Shown here: in pieces, positions 34,656-43,031 of the stretch | How positions within the stretch are numbered: the stretch's first letter is position 1 | Layout: each line of letters begins with the position of its first letter | NCBI GenBank assembly: GCA_964501905.1 | Contig: CAZCTW010000001.1 | Coordinates: forward strand, 62,001-126,000 | Origin: B69-G16 sp964501905 | GTDB lineage: Archaea; Thermoproteota; Thermoprotei; Thermofilales; B69-G16 | Direction of reading: 5' to 3' | DNA: 64,000 nt | Notes under the pieces: model-generated | Databases searched by the model: none | What the model was told of the DNA's origin: nothing | What the model saw: the letters and a program-made list of their open reading frames with translations, nothing else | Made by a program: the position numbers and the translations under genes

Positions 34656-35366
34656 CTAGTCTTGAATTCGTACCAATTTAAGTAACCAAATTTCAATACT
34701 CGATTTTCTCGCCGCTCTTTTCGCCGATTCCTCCGCCAAGAGCCCTACCACGGCTATTCTCTTTACTTTTTTATTAGTAGATTCTTGATAGACTTGCGTG
34801 AGGTTAAGAACTTGTGCGATTGCGTTCAATGATACTATCTCCTCTACCTCGACCAAGACGAGGTCGCCGTCCTCTTCCTCTAAGACTAGGTCTATTTCGG
34901 CTTGTCCCCTCTCCGGTAACGGTATTTTCTCTTTCACTGCTTTTACTCTCGCGCATCCCAGCAGCTCTGGGTGTTGCGACAGCAGAGTTAGCAGAGGCTC
35001 CTCGTACAGGTAGTATTGGGGCGTTTTGCTGAAAGAGATTCTTACGCCTTCAACCGGGTCGATATACCTTCTCCCCAGCATTTTGGGGTATACGTCTACT
35101 AGCTTCTCCTTTTCGTACACCAGTAATATACACGTGTTTTTCACGTTGAGTTTTCCACTCCTAGTTAGCGGCAATGGTCTACCTCTACCGTACCTTATTC
35201 GCCCTCGAACCTGCGGGGGTAATGCTCTCAATTCTTCAATTATCTTCTCTTCATCGACCTTGGGCAGGCTCACTAATGTATACCTAGTGCCTAGCTCTGT
35301 GAGCTCTTTTATTACTTCCTCGTAGCCGGGGCCTTTTATTACAACGAACTCAACCACGTTTTTCAC
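34656..35366 (-). CDS. NucS/EndoMS-like nuclease-fold protein
   Basis: 236 residues. The C-terminal part (about 145-236) has AEIDLVL, LVLVEVE and a Q-V-L-N-L-T-Q-V helix in the D-x-E-x-E order of RecB-like nucleases such as NucS/DUF91. The N-terminal ~140 residues differ from NucS and are unrecognised. A role in DNA repair or defence is an inference. GTG 35366 start, weakly supported. Confidence 0.6.
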   Translation of the reverse strand: MKNVVEFVVIKGPGYEEVIKELTELGTRYTLVSLPKVDEEKIIEELRALPPQVRGRIRYGRGRPLPLTRSGKLNVKNTCILLVYEKEKLVDVYPKMLGRRYIDPVEGVRISFSKTPQYYLYEEPLLTLLSQHPELLGCARVKAVKEKIPLPERGQAEIDLVLEEEDGDLVLVEVEEIVSLNAIAQVLNLTQVYQESTNKKVKRIAVVGLLAEESAKRAARKSSIEIWLLKLVRIQD

Positions 35367-35550
35367 CGTCTAAGTTAAGCGGACTAGATTAAAATACGAG
35401 GCGATTAAAACTCTGAGATAAATAAACTCCTTCTACTATTTTATTTTTTACATTCCTACCTTATGATGTTAAATATTAATTCTACCGCTTTTAGGCTTCT
35501 AAAATATAAAGTAGGAAATTTTAAATACTCGTTGTAGAATAGTAAAATAC

Positions 35551-35560
35551 ATATTATAAA
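35551..35560 (+). promoter_or_regulatory. TATA box upstream of ECF S-like gene
   Basis: ATATTATAAA is centred about 26 bases before ATG 35582, suggesting a leaderless or very short leader. GGTGAT at 35573-35578 also offers a ribosome site. Confidence 0.45.
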
Positions 35561-35581
35561 TGTATAATGCATGGTGATTGA

Positions 35582-36349
35582 ATGAAGTTAAAGAGCATAG
35601 ATATAGCCTTAATCTCCGTTTTCGCCGCTCTCTTCTACCTTTTGACACTTCTGCCGGGTATACCTATAATCGGGGGTAAGGGGAAGATAGAGTTAGCCGC
35701 CGCGATAGCACCTCTTTTCGGAATCCTCTTAGGTCCTTGGAGAGGGGCTTTGGCTGCTTTTCTAGGGGCGTTTATATCTTGGGCGTTACCTCCAGGTTCT
35801 CCAGATCCGTTTTCGGGCTTATTGATACTGGCTCCCACGATCTCTAGTTTAGTCGCTGGGTTATTTACTTCTGGGAATGTCTTGGGGAGGATGAAAGGGT
35901 GGCAGCTTTCGTCTCTTATCTTAGGCGGGCTTATAGCGTTGTGGTATTTGACTTGGATAGGTGTGCGGGCTTTCTATTATCCGGTGATGCACTTTGCCGG
36001 GCTCGCGCTTATGCTGGCTTTCCGGTCTAAGGTGAGCGAGTATCTGCTCTCTTCTAGCAGGGTTAAGAACAGCGTAGCCGTGGTGGTGGCTAGCTACTGT
36101 GGCATAGTTTCGGATCATATGGTCGGTAACTTAGCTTTTGTATTCTCTTTGGGGTGGCTTATACCTCTAAAAGTTATATCAGGATGGCTTAAAAGCTTGG
36201 GATTGCCGGATGTACCCTCCCTCTTTATCTACACGATGCCTATATCCTTTATAGAGAGGATGTTAATGCTTTTGATAGCCGTCGCTGTAGGAGCACCCCT
36301 AGTAGCCGCCGTTAAGAGTTATAAGTTGCCTGGTATAAGTAAATCCTAA
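35582..36349 (+). CDS. ECF transporter S component-like membrane protein
   Basis: 255 residues with six or so helices. The opening (IALISVFAALFYLLTLLPGIPI, then APLFGILLGPWRGALAAFLG) has the look of ECF vitamin-transporter S components (QueT, ThiT, BioY types). No ATPase or EcfT gene is adjacent, so it may share the module at 2.2-5.0 kb. The substrate is unknown. Situated 279 bases before the lar genes. Confidence 0.65.
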   Translation: MKLKSIDIALISVFAALFYLLTLLPGIPIIGGKGKIELAAAIAPLFGILLGPWRGALAAFLGAFISWALPPGSPDPFSGLLILAPTISSLVAGLFTSGNVLGRMKGWQLSSLILGGLIALWYLTWIGVRAFYYPVMHFAGLALMLAFRSKVSEYLLSSSRVKNSVAVVVASYCGIVSDHMVGNLAFVFSLGWLIPLKVISGWLKSLGLPDVPSLFIYTMPISFIERMLMLLIAVAVGAPLVAAVKSYKLPGISKS

Positions 36350-36628
36350 AAAATTTAAAAATCCCTAATTTTTCCTGGCAGTTTTCATTTTCCGTTAGGT
36401 TACTGTCTAGGGGTATTTCTCCGCTACCGCTTTGACTAGTTTTTCTATCAATTCTAGCGCTATTTCTACCCCTTCCCTATCAGTCCATCAATAGTAATAA
36501 TGCTTATAGCGTGAATTTTGATATTTTAAATAGTAACAATCAGTTTTTAGCTATTGCAAATTTTGTTGAAGCAAGATTTATTACATTCTTTACGGAAATC
36601 CAAAACATATTAGCTTACGGGGAGGTTT

Positions 36629-37414
36629 ATGTCTCTAAGGTCGATTTTGGAACTTCTAGCTAGTGGTCGCATTTCCGTAGATGAGGCTGAATCTAGGATT
36701 AGGCTTTTCGCCTTGGAGAAAATTGGCGAGAAAATTCGACTAGACATAGGCAGAGAGTATAGGATTGGCATCCCCGAGATTATACTAGCTGAATATAAGG
36801 ATTGTGAAGCCCTTAGGGAAGCTATTTTGAAAATGTTGGAGAAGAGGGGTAGGGCTATAGTAACCAGGCTTAGAGAAGATCAGAGGCCCGTAATTGAGAG
36901 TTTCAGGGATGGCTATAACGTATACATGAGCTCCACGGGTAGGATAGCCGTGGTTAAGAAAAAGGATTATAAAGTTGAGTTTTGGGGTGGGAGAATCGGC
37001 ATAGTTACAGCGGGGACGGCGGACGTTCCCATCGCAGAAGAAGTTAAAGTTATTGTTGAAGAATTTGGGTGTAAAGCCTTCACTATCTACGATGCGGGTA
37101 TAGCTGGTTTGCATAGGACTGTTGAAGCGCTAAAATTTTTCCACGAAAACGACGTAGATGTTGTCGTCGTTATAGCTGGAATGGAGGGGGCTTTGCCTTC
37201 GGTTATTAAATCTCTTACGGATCTCCCCGTCATAGGGCTTCCGACTTCTAAAGGTTATGGGCTCGGCGGCGGGGGGCAGGCGGCTCTGCTCTCTATGTTG
37301 CAGTCATGTACGCCGGGGCTTGTCGTCGTGAACATCGATAATAGCGTAGGCGCTGCCGTCGCCGCAGTTTCGATAGCTTTGAGAGTTGCTAAGTTTAGGG
37401 AGGGGGGTGGTTAG
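36629..37414 (+). CDS. larB: LarB, pyridinium-3,5-biscarboxylic acid mononucleotide synthase
   Basis: Carboxylates nicotinic acid adenine dinucleotide in nickel-pincer nucleotide synthesis. 261 residues. AIR-carboxylase-like blocks seen: VTAGTADVPIAEE (about 130-142), VIAGMEGALPSVI (about 190), GLPTSKGYGLGGGGQAALLSML and VVNIDNSVGAA. First of larB-larC-larE. ATG 36629 follows GGGGAGG. The 279-base gap before it holds a fragment of coding-like sequence on the other strand. Confidence 0.95.
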   Translation: MSLRSILELLASGRISVDEAESRIRLFALEKIGEKIRLDIGREYRIGIPEIILAEYKDCEALREAILKMLEKRGRAIVTRLREDQRPVIESFRDGYNVYMSSTGRIAVVKKKDYKVEFWGGRIGIVTAGTADVPIAEEVKVIVEEFGCKAFTIYDAGIAGLHRTVEALKFFHENDVDVVVVIAGMEGALPSVIKSLTDLPVIGLPTSKGYGLGGGGQAALLSMLQSCTPGLVVVNIDNSVGAAVAAVSIALRVAKFREGGG

Positions 37415-38657
37415 GATTAAAACTGTAGTAGTTGACCCTAGGATAGCCGGGATATCCGGAGATATGATGGTGGCAGCTCTCCTCGATTTAGGCGGTTCCG
37501 TCGATAAGGTCTATGATGTAGCTGAGTCTATCGAGGAGATCTTGGATTACTGCGACAAACTTGACGTGGAGGTAAGCTATGTAAAGAAGGGAGGAATTAA
37601 GGCCAGGGACGTCTACCTCCGCATAGAAGAGCATGTTCACGAGATTTCCGCTGTTAAAGTTAGAAATTATGCACTTAAAGTAGGTGGAAAAATTGGACTT
37701 TCGGAGAAGGGATTATCCTTTGTAGCTAGGGTTTTCGACGAACTTATAACAGCAGAGTCTAAAGTTCACGGAGTCCCCCCAGATAGCGTGCATTTTCACG
37801 AAATAGCCTCGTCCGATACTGTCTTCGACGTAGTTGCTTCAGCTGCTCTCTTAGAGGAATTAGGTTATTTGCGCGGAGATGTAGAGGTATACTCGACTCC
37901 CCCAGCCCTGGGGGGCGGCTTTGTTAAAATTGAGCACGGCTTACTAGCTGTGCCGGCGCCGGCTACTCTGGAGATTTTGAGAAGGTATCGTTTTAAGACT
38001 TCTAATACTCCGGTTGAAGTTGAGCTAACGACTCCTACGGGTGCGGCTCTACTGGTTTCACTGGCTGGTATGGTTGTCGATTTCTATCCTCCAATGGAGT
38101 TGAAAAAGGTTGGCTATGGAGCCGGTAAGAAGGATTTAGGTAGGGTTCCCAATGTGCTCCGTATTGTCGAGGGGAAGTCTTTTAAAGCTACTAGGGATAA
38201 AGTGATTGTGTTAGAGACGAATCTAGACGATGTAACTGGCGAGGTTATAGGTTATTTAATTCAAAAGTTGATTAATAGGGGGGCTTTGGATGCGTCTGTG
38301 ATACCGGCTCTAGGTAAGAAGAATAGGCCCGTGCACATAGTTAAGGTTCTGGCCGACCCGATTAGGTATAGCGAATTGCTGGAAATACTAGTGGATGAAA
38401 CGGGAACTTTAGGTGTTAGGGTTTATGAAATGCCTCGGGTAATAGCTGAGAGGGTAAAGAAGACAGTTAAGGTTAAAGTTATGGATAGGGAGTATACGAT
38501 TAAGGTTAAGGTATCGAAGCTGAAGAGCGGGAAGTTAGTGAATTTAAAGCCTGAGTATGAGGATATTAAAAGGATAGCGGAGGATACGGGTTTGCCTTTG
38601 CGGAGAGTTTCAGAAGAGGTTAGCAAGCAGATTAAGGGTCTAGCGGATGATAGCTGA
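37407..38657 (+). CDS. larC: LarC, nickel insertion cyclometallase
   Basis: Inserts nickel into the pincer nucleotide, using CTP. About 416 residues, one unbroken frame, unlike lactobacilli where larC is split by programmed frameshifting. Seen: AGISGDMMVAALLDLG near the N-terminus, VHFHEIASSDTVFDVVA, TPTGAALL, VLETNLDDVTGEVIGYL and KKNRPVH. GTG 37407 overlaps the larB stop by 8 bases and lies behind AGGGAGG. An earlier TTG (37386) is less likely. Confidence 0.95.
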   Translation: MVRIKTVVVDPRIAGISGDMMVAALLDLGGSVDKVYDVAESIEEILDYCDKLDVEVSYVKKGGIKARDVYLRIEEHVHEISAVKVRNYALKVGGKIGLSEKGLSFVARVFDELITAESKVHGVPPDSVHFHEIASSDTVFDVVASAALLEELGYLRGDVEVYSTPPALGGGFVKIEHGLLAVPAPATLEILRRYRFKTSNTPVEVELTTPTGAALLVSLAGMVVDFYPPMELKKVGYGAGKKDLGRVPNVLRIVEGKSFKATRDKVIVLETNLDDVTGEVIGYLIQKLINRGALDASVIPALGKKNRPVHIVKVLADPIRYSELLEILVDETGTLGVRVYEMPRVIAERVKKTVKVKVMDREYTIKVKVSKLKSGKLVNLKPEYEDIKRIAEDTGLPLRRVSEEVSKQIKGLADDS

Positions 38658-39432
38658 GGTACTGGCGAAACTAGAGGAGGAGTATGGCCGCTGTAGGGGC
38701 GCGTTGGTAGCGTTTTCGGGCGGCGTCGATAGTACTTTATTGTTAGCTCTTTTCAAAAAAATTTTAGGAGATAGAGTGGTAGCCGCTACGGTCGTATTCC
38801 CCTATCTCTCCTCTAGACATGTTGAAAACGCGAGAAAACTAGCCAAGTTAATTGGAGTACGCCACTATCTTCTAGACGGAGCCAAAATAATGGAAGTAGG
38901 GAATTTTAGGTTCAATCCCGCAAATAGGTGTTACATATGTAAAAAATACATCTATAGGGCTTTGAAAGACTTGGCGGAGGAGGAGATAGACGTCATCGTC
39001 GATGGGACTAACTTCGACGATTTGGGAGAAGATAGGCCCGGCCTCAAGGCGCTGAAAGAGGAAGGGGTTAGAACGCCCCTAGCCGATTTAAAGTTGAATA
39101 AAGAAAAAGTCCGGTTATTAGCTAGACAGTTAGATTTGCCAAATTGGAACGCGCCGCCTACGACGTGTCTGCTGACTAGGCTTCCCTTCGGCGTAGAGAT
39201 AACTCTGGAGAGGCTTTCTAGAATAGAGAAGGCTGAGGAGTTGATAGTAGAGGTTGTAGGGGGCACTTACGCTGCCGTACGTGTTAGAGATTATATGGAT
39301 ACTGCTCTGATAGAGGTTTCAAGAAATTATTTAGGGAAAATTTTTGCCGAAAGAGATCGAATTGTTAGAGAATTGAAAAATCTAGGTTTTAAAAAAGTAG
39401 CTTTAGATTTAGAGGGCTACCGCAGATTTTAA
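38647..39432 (+). CDS. larE: LarE, ATP-dependent sulfur transferase
   Basis: Puts sulfur into the pincer nucleotide. 261 residues, PP-loop ATP pyrophosphatase with FSGGVDSTLLL (23-33). Cysteines C95 and C98 (RCYIC) and C174 (TTCLLTR) are present. C174 is at the sacrificial-Cys position of Lactobacillus LarE, and three cysteines could instead hold an iron-sulfur cluster as proposed for some LarE proteins. It overlaps larC by 11 bases. No larA-like enzyme is in the window. Confidence 0.93.
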   Translation: MIAEVLAKLEEEYGRCRGALVAFSGGVDSTLLLALFKKILGDRVVAATVVFPYLSSRHVENARKLAKLIGVRHYLLDGAKIMEVGNFRFNPANRCYICKKYIYRALKDLAEEEIDVIVDGTNFDDLGEDRPGLKALKEEGVRTPLADLKLNKEKVRLLARQLDLPNWNAPPTTCLLTRLPFGVEITLERLSRIEKAEELIVEVVGGTYAAVRVRDYMDTALIEVSRNYLGKIFAERDRIVRELKNLGFKKVALDLEGYRRF

Positions 39433-39436
39433 AAAT

Positions 39437-39828
39437 TTAAGGGTAGAGCAGTTTTTCGGCTTTGTAGAGAGTTAGGTATGCGACGACGCTAGGTCTCATA
39501 GAGAACTTTACGTTGACTATCTCCCCGCCTCTTTCTGGATTGTCGCGAGAACCGTGTTAATTTTCCTAGTCTCCGTTTTACTATTAATTCCTACAATTTC
39601 CGTCCAGAGAAAAAACGCCCACAACTTACTCATACCTGCCGCCTATTCAACTCTCTCAGAGAATTCAACCCGCTTTTCAATTACATTGCTTTTGCCGCTC
39701 TTATTACATCTTCTTTGCCTTTTCTTCCAGTTTAGGATTCCCCTACGTGCTATAACCCAGTACTTCACGACTTTCCTCCCATCATAAACAATATCTCCAT
39801 AAACTTTTCCTCTAAACCATATGAACAA
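39437..39828 (-). pseudogene. Decayed minus-strand reading frames
   Basis: Three short frames in a row: a TTG-started 61-codon frame (39828-39643: VYGDIVYDGRKVVKYWVIARRG), a 38-codon ATG frame behind GGCAGGT (39633-39517: TRKINTVLATIQKEAG), and an overlapping frame ending MRPSVVAYLTLYKAEKLLYP (stop at 39437). Frames two and three join sensibly through one frameshift. I read it as one or two small genes in decay. Family not recognised. Confidence 0.35.
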
Positions 39829-40101
39829 TAGTACATAGAATAACTTAACTATGCGAACTGAAAGTCAGATCCAGGTAAATTAATGGGCAAGAGGTATAGG
39901 ATTTTAAAGACTTACGTGTTTAATTAGTTAGGAGCTTCTTATACATAAAGATTTTAAAGGTTAATTTATTAAAAATTTCGGAAAAACAAAATTTTAGCAA
40001 AGTCTAAAAAACGATTCAAAATAACGCTATAAGTCTGAAGTATTAATCTAATTTTTTATTTTAGAAAATACTATATGATAGTATATGAAAATGAATGAGT
40101 A

Positions 40102-40135
40102 TAAGTATTACATTTTTAGCGAAATGTAATACTTA
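40102..40135. promoter_or_regulatory. Perfect 14-base inverted repeat, operator candidate
   Basis: Arms 40102-40115 and 40122-40135 are exact reverse complements (TAAGTATTACATTT), separated by TTAGCG. It ends 14 bases before the TATA box at 40150 of the following gene. The site fits a dimeric activator or repressor. A partial copy of the inner part (TAGCGAAAAGTA) follows immediately and overlaps the promoter. Confidence 0.6.
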
Positions 40136-40149
40136 ACTATAGCGAAAAG

Positions 40150-40157
40150 TATAAATT
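40150..40157 (+). promoter_or_regulatory. TATA box of the 608-residue unknown gene
   Basis: TATAAATT preceded by purine-rich CGAAAAG (BRE-like), 57 bases before TTG 40207. The predicted leader of about 27 bases includes GGAGGGTG. Confidence 0.55.
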
Positions 40158-40206
40158 TGCATAGTCCGATATATGTTACATAGCACAAAAATGGAGGGTG
40201 TTTTGT

Positions 40207-42033
40207 TTGAGTGAAGTAGATCGGGAGAAATTACTTTTGGCAGCTCATCTCGCTGTAACCTTTAAACCTGATTTAATGACTAATGATAAGCTAGAAGCGG
40301 CGACTAAAGGACATGGAACTCTCGTAATACCCACTATCTGCGCCGCAAACTCGATAGTTGAAGACATGCTCAGAGGCTTAGATATACGCCTAGTAGACGC
40401 CTCCGCCCCTACCATACCACTAGACATCATAGTTAAAAACGCCGTTGAAGCGGCGAAAGAGGCCGGTGCCTCCCCTGAAAACGCCGCGTTAATCGTAGCG
40501 GCTCTAACCTACTTCTCGGGAGCCGCTGCCAGAGCTGGAGTCCCCATGGCTAACAGAAAACTCGGCGCCCTGGCAAGAATACATGCTGGGGCTTGCAGGA
40601 CGAGCGCCATAGCATTGTCGACGAACAAGTTTACGCATAGAGTAACGGCCTTCCCCGCTTATAAAGCCGTCTACGAAATGCTGGTAGAGAAAAAGCTCAC
40701 TAAAGTTGACGGAGCTAAACTACCGCCGTTTATAGCTGGCGGAGCTATTTACGGGCACAGCGCACTTGGTGAGGATATAAATGTGCCTGAGCTAGCTAAG
40801 AACGCGGCTAAAGTTGCGACTGAGGCTATGATAAAGGCTATGGAGGGCGCTGGGATAACAGCTTATCCCTTATGGCCTGCTTTGATAGGCGCCGCCGTTA
40901 CGATGGAAATTGTACACCCTGACTCATTCCTAGGAGAGGAATACGGTCCCTTCGGTACTGTAGACTCGGCTTACGCCGCTGGTCTGGGCGCTGTGGAAGC
41001 CGCTAAGCTACCGCCTAAGATTCACGTAAGAGGCACTGGAGAGGAGTTTGACACGGCTAGAGTTATCGGAGACTTCGGGCTTATTTTGAAGGATATAGGG
41101 GGACCATCTGTTATAGGCTCTATGGCCTTAAACGAGATTTTCGCCGGCTTCCAGGAGTCGGCTATTATAGGAGCTGGATTCTCGGGCGGGCCTGTTAATC
41201 CGCCTCTAGGACACCTATGTGGAGACGTGGTGCCCACTCTAAGGCTTTTGATAAAGTTTAAGGGAGATGTCTACGCGGCGGCGGAGGAGGTTAAGAAGTA
41301 CAAGCTGAACTCGTTTATAGACCCGGAGATGGCTATATGCGCCTTAAACACTATAGCTAGGAAAGCCGAGGAAGTTAGGCGAGGACCTGTTACGAAGACT
41401 TGGCTACTGGCTAGCGAGGCTATACGCGACAGAGCGATATACAGGAGAGCTGTCAAAGTATATGAGATGCTTAAAGCCGGTAAGAGCTTAGAGGAAGCTG
41501 CTAGGGCTTTAGACGAGGAGAGGAAAGCTTACGTTGAGAAGAGAGGTTCAGCTATACTGAGCATGTTCACTGGCAAAAAGATAGAGTTGACGTTCACCGA
41601 GCTAAGACCGCAGGCTAGGAGGAAAGACAAGTTCACCAAGAAGTACTGGGGCTTCGACTCCTACATATCCTTCGACGTAACGATAGACGGCAAGAAATAT
41701 CACATAGAGAACCTATCGGCCAAAGCCGTGCCCGAGTTCGTCCTAGAAGGTAAGGGCGCCGACGACCCCAACTACGGGCTAGCCTTGTTCGCCGGCGCGG
41801 TAATAGCCCAGGAGCTCCAGTATATAGGCCATACGATAATAAACATAACCGTGCCAGCCGCCGTAGGCGCCATCATGGGCCTAGATCCGAAAGAAGCAGC
41901 TAAATTAGCCGAAAAAGGAGCATACCTGACTCGTGCAATTCCAGGAGGCAAGGATAACGCGCGCGAAGTAGCTAGGCTCGCTAAAGAAATATACAATATG
42001 TTAACTGTTGAAAAGCATGAAATACTCCCCTAA
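40207..42033 (+). CDS. Large soluble protein of unknown function
   Basis: About 608 residues, Ala/Gly-rich, with no signal peptide or clear membrane helix. TTG 40207 behind GGAGGGTG is preferred to GTG 40198. Glycine-rich conserved-looking blocks: FIAGGAIYGHSALGED (about 175), GGPSVIGSMALNEIFAGFQES (about 300, with IIGAGFSGGPVNPPLGHLCGD after it) and AVGAIMGLDPKEAAKL near the end. A helical Lys/Glu-rich segment lies at about 390-450. It shares none of the LarA His/Lys motifs although it follows lar genes. Well-defined promoter and palindrome suggest regulated, substantial expression. I do not recognise the family. A metabolic enzyme is a guess. Confidence 0.85.
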   Translation: MSEVDREKLLLAAHLAVTFKPDLMTNDKLEAATKGHGTLVIPTICAANSIVEDMLRGLDIRLVDASAPTIPLDIIVKNAVEAAKEAGASPENAALIVAALTYFSGAAARAGVPMANRKLGALARIHAGACRTSAIALSTNKFTHRVTAFPAYKAVYEMLVEKKLTKVDGAKLPPFIAGGAIYGHSALGEDINVPELAKNAAKVATEAMIKAMEGAGITAYPLWPALIGAAVTMEIVHPDSFLGEEYGPFGTVDSAYAAGLGAVEAAKLPPKIHVRGTGEEFDTARVIGDFGLILKDIGGPSVIGSMALNEIFAGFQESAIIGAGFSGGPVNPPLGHLCGDVVPTLRLLIKFKGDVYAAAEEVKKYKLNSFIDPEMAICALNTIARKAEEVRRGPVTKTWLLASEAIRDRAIYRRAVKVYEMLKAGKSLEEAARALDEERKAYVEKRGSAILSMFTGKKIELTFTELRPQARRKDKFTKKYWGFDSYISFDVTIDGKKYHIENLSAKAVPEFVLEGKGADDPNYGLALFAGAVIAQELQYIGHTIINITVPAAVGAIMGLDPKEAAKLAEKGAYLTRAIPGGKDNAREVARLAKEIYNMLTVEKHEILP

Positions 42034-42093
42034 ACTCTTATTTTTATATTTTTCCCGAAAAGGATTTATCCTCAATTTGTGAATATATAATTT

Positions 42094-43008
42094 ATGGGGA
42101 AGACCTTATCAGAGCTTAAGATAGGCAGATATCCCCCTGCTGTTGTGGCTTATCCGGATACTACGATTTTGGAAGTTTTAAAGGGAATGGCTGAGAAGTG
42201 GGTTAGGCACGCTCCTATCGTGGATAAGAAAACGCGTAGAGTTTTGGGAATGGTTTCCGCTAGGGATATAGTGGATTTCTTGGGCGGAGGTCCTAAGCAT
42301 AGAATTGTGGAGGAAAAGTATGGAGGGGACTTGTACGAGGCTTTAGAAAAAGAGCCTGTCTGCTCTATAAAGTATATACCGCCTTATGTGTCGCTGAACT
42401 CTACGCTCTACGAAGTCGTGAATTTGATGATGGGAGGTAATATAGGCGCTCTCTGCGTAGTCGATGAGGAGGAGAAGCTCGTGGGGATAATATCGGAGAG
42501 ACACATTATGAGCTTGATAGAGAGCTACCATACTCTAGTCAAGGTTGCAGAGCTTATGAGCAAGCCGTTAATCTACCTGCCGCCTCAAGCTAGAGTTATA
42601 GATTGTTTAAAGACTATGCATGAGAAGCATATTAGGAGGATAGTTTTAAAGGATAGTGGAGGGCTTAAGGGTATAGTTACGATAAAAGATGTTTTAAAGT
42701 TCTTCTCTCAGGATGAAGTGCTGGATGATTTGAGACGGTTAGGTAAAGAGAACATTTATAACACCCCTCTATCCGCTATAGCCACTAAGGGAGTTGTATG
42801 TATAAACCCGGAGAGAGATATTGGAGAAGCCGTAGAGGTTATGCGTAAGTTTAACATCGGAAGTCTGGTCGTGGTTAATAGCAGAGGAAGCGATTTAGGA
42901 ATTATAACGGAGCGAGACTATATATTAAAACTCCCCAAAATTAGAGGAGTTGAGATCTTCGTAGACGCTAAGCTTAAATCTATTATAGTTGGCAGAGTTT
43001 TTCTATAA
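42094..43008 (+). CDS. Protein of four CBS domains
   Basis: 304 residues made of two CBS pairs (about 8-65, 85-145, 148-208 and 225-285), for example HAPIVDKKTRRVLGMVSARDIVDFL and GALCVVDEEEKLVGIISERHIM. CBS pairs bind adenine nucleotides and related ligands, giving energy-state sensing. No effector domain is attached. It lies 60 bases after the unknown gene on the same strand and may regulate it or its pathway. Confidence 0.9.
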   Translation: MGKTLSELKIGRYPPAVVAYPDTTILEVLKGMAEKWVRHAPIVDKKTRRVLGMVSARDIVDFLGGGPKHRIVEEKYGGDLYEALEKEPVCSIKYIPPYVSLNSTLYEVVNLMMGGNIGALCVVDEEEKLVGIISERHIMSLIESYHTLVKVAELMSKPLIYLPPQARVIDCLKTMHEKHIRRIVLKDSGGLKGIVTIKDVLKFFSQDEVLDDLRRLGKENIYNTPLSAIATKGVVCINPERDIGEAVEVMRKFNIGSLVVVNSRGSDLGIITERDYILKLPKIRGVEIFVDAKLKSIIVGRVFL

Positions 43009-43031
43009 CCCCTATTTCTATTTGGTAATAG

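Larger units (their letters stand above)
39433..40206. other. 774-base gap without an intact recognised gene
   Basis: The first half (39437-39828) holds short minus-strand frames that look like decayed coding sequence. The second half is AT-rich, with a perfect inverted repeat (40102-40135) and the TATA box of the next gene. No tRNA, CRISPR repeat or IS end was seen. Confidence 0.5.

Noticed and set aside
39554..39787. 77-codon plus-strand frame in the gap after larE
   Set aside because: Ser/Leu/Pro-rich composition typical of an antisense shadow of the minus-strand frames.
40207..42033. LarA (lactate racemase-like) identity for the unknown gene after larBCE
   Set aside because: The LarA histidine and lysine motifs that hold the nickel-pincer cofactor are not visible.
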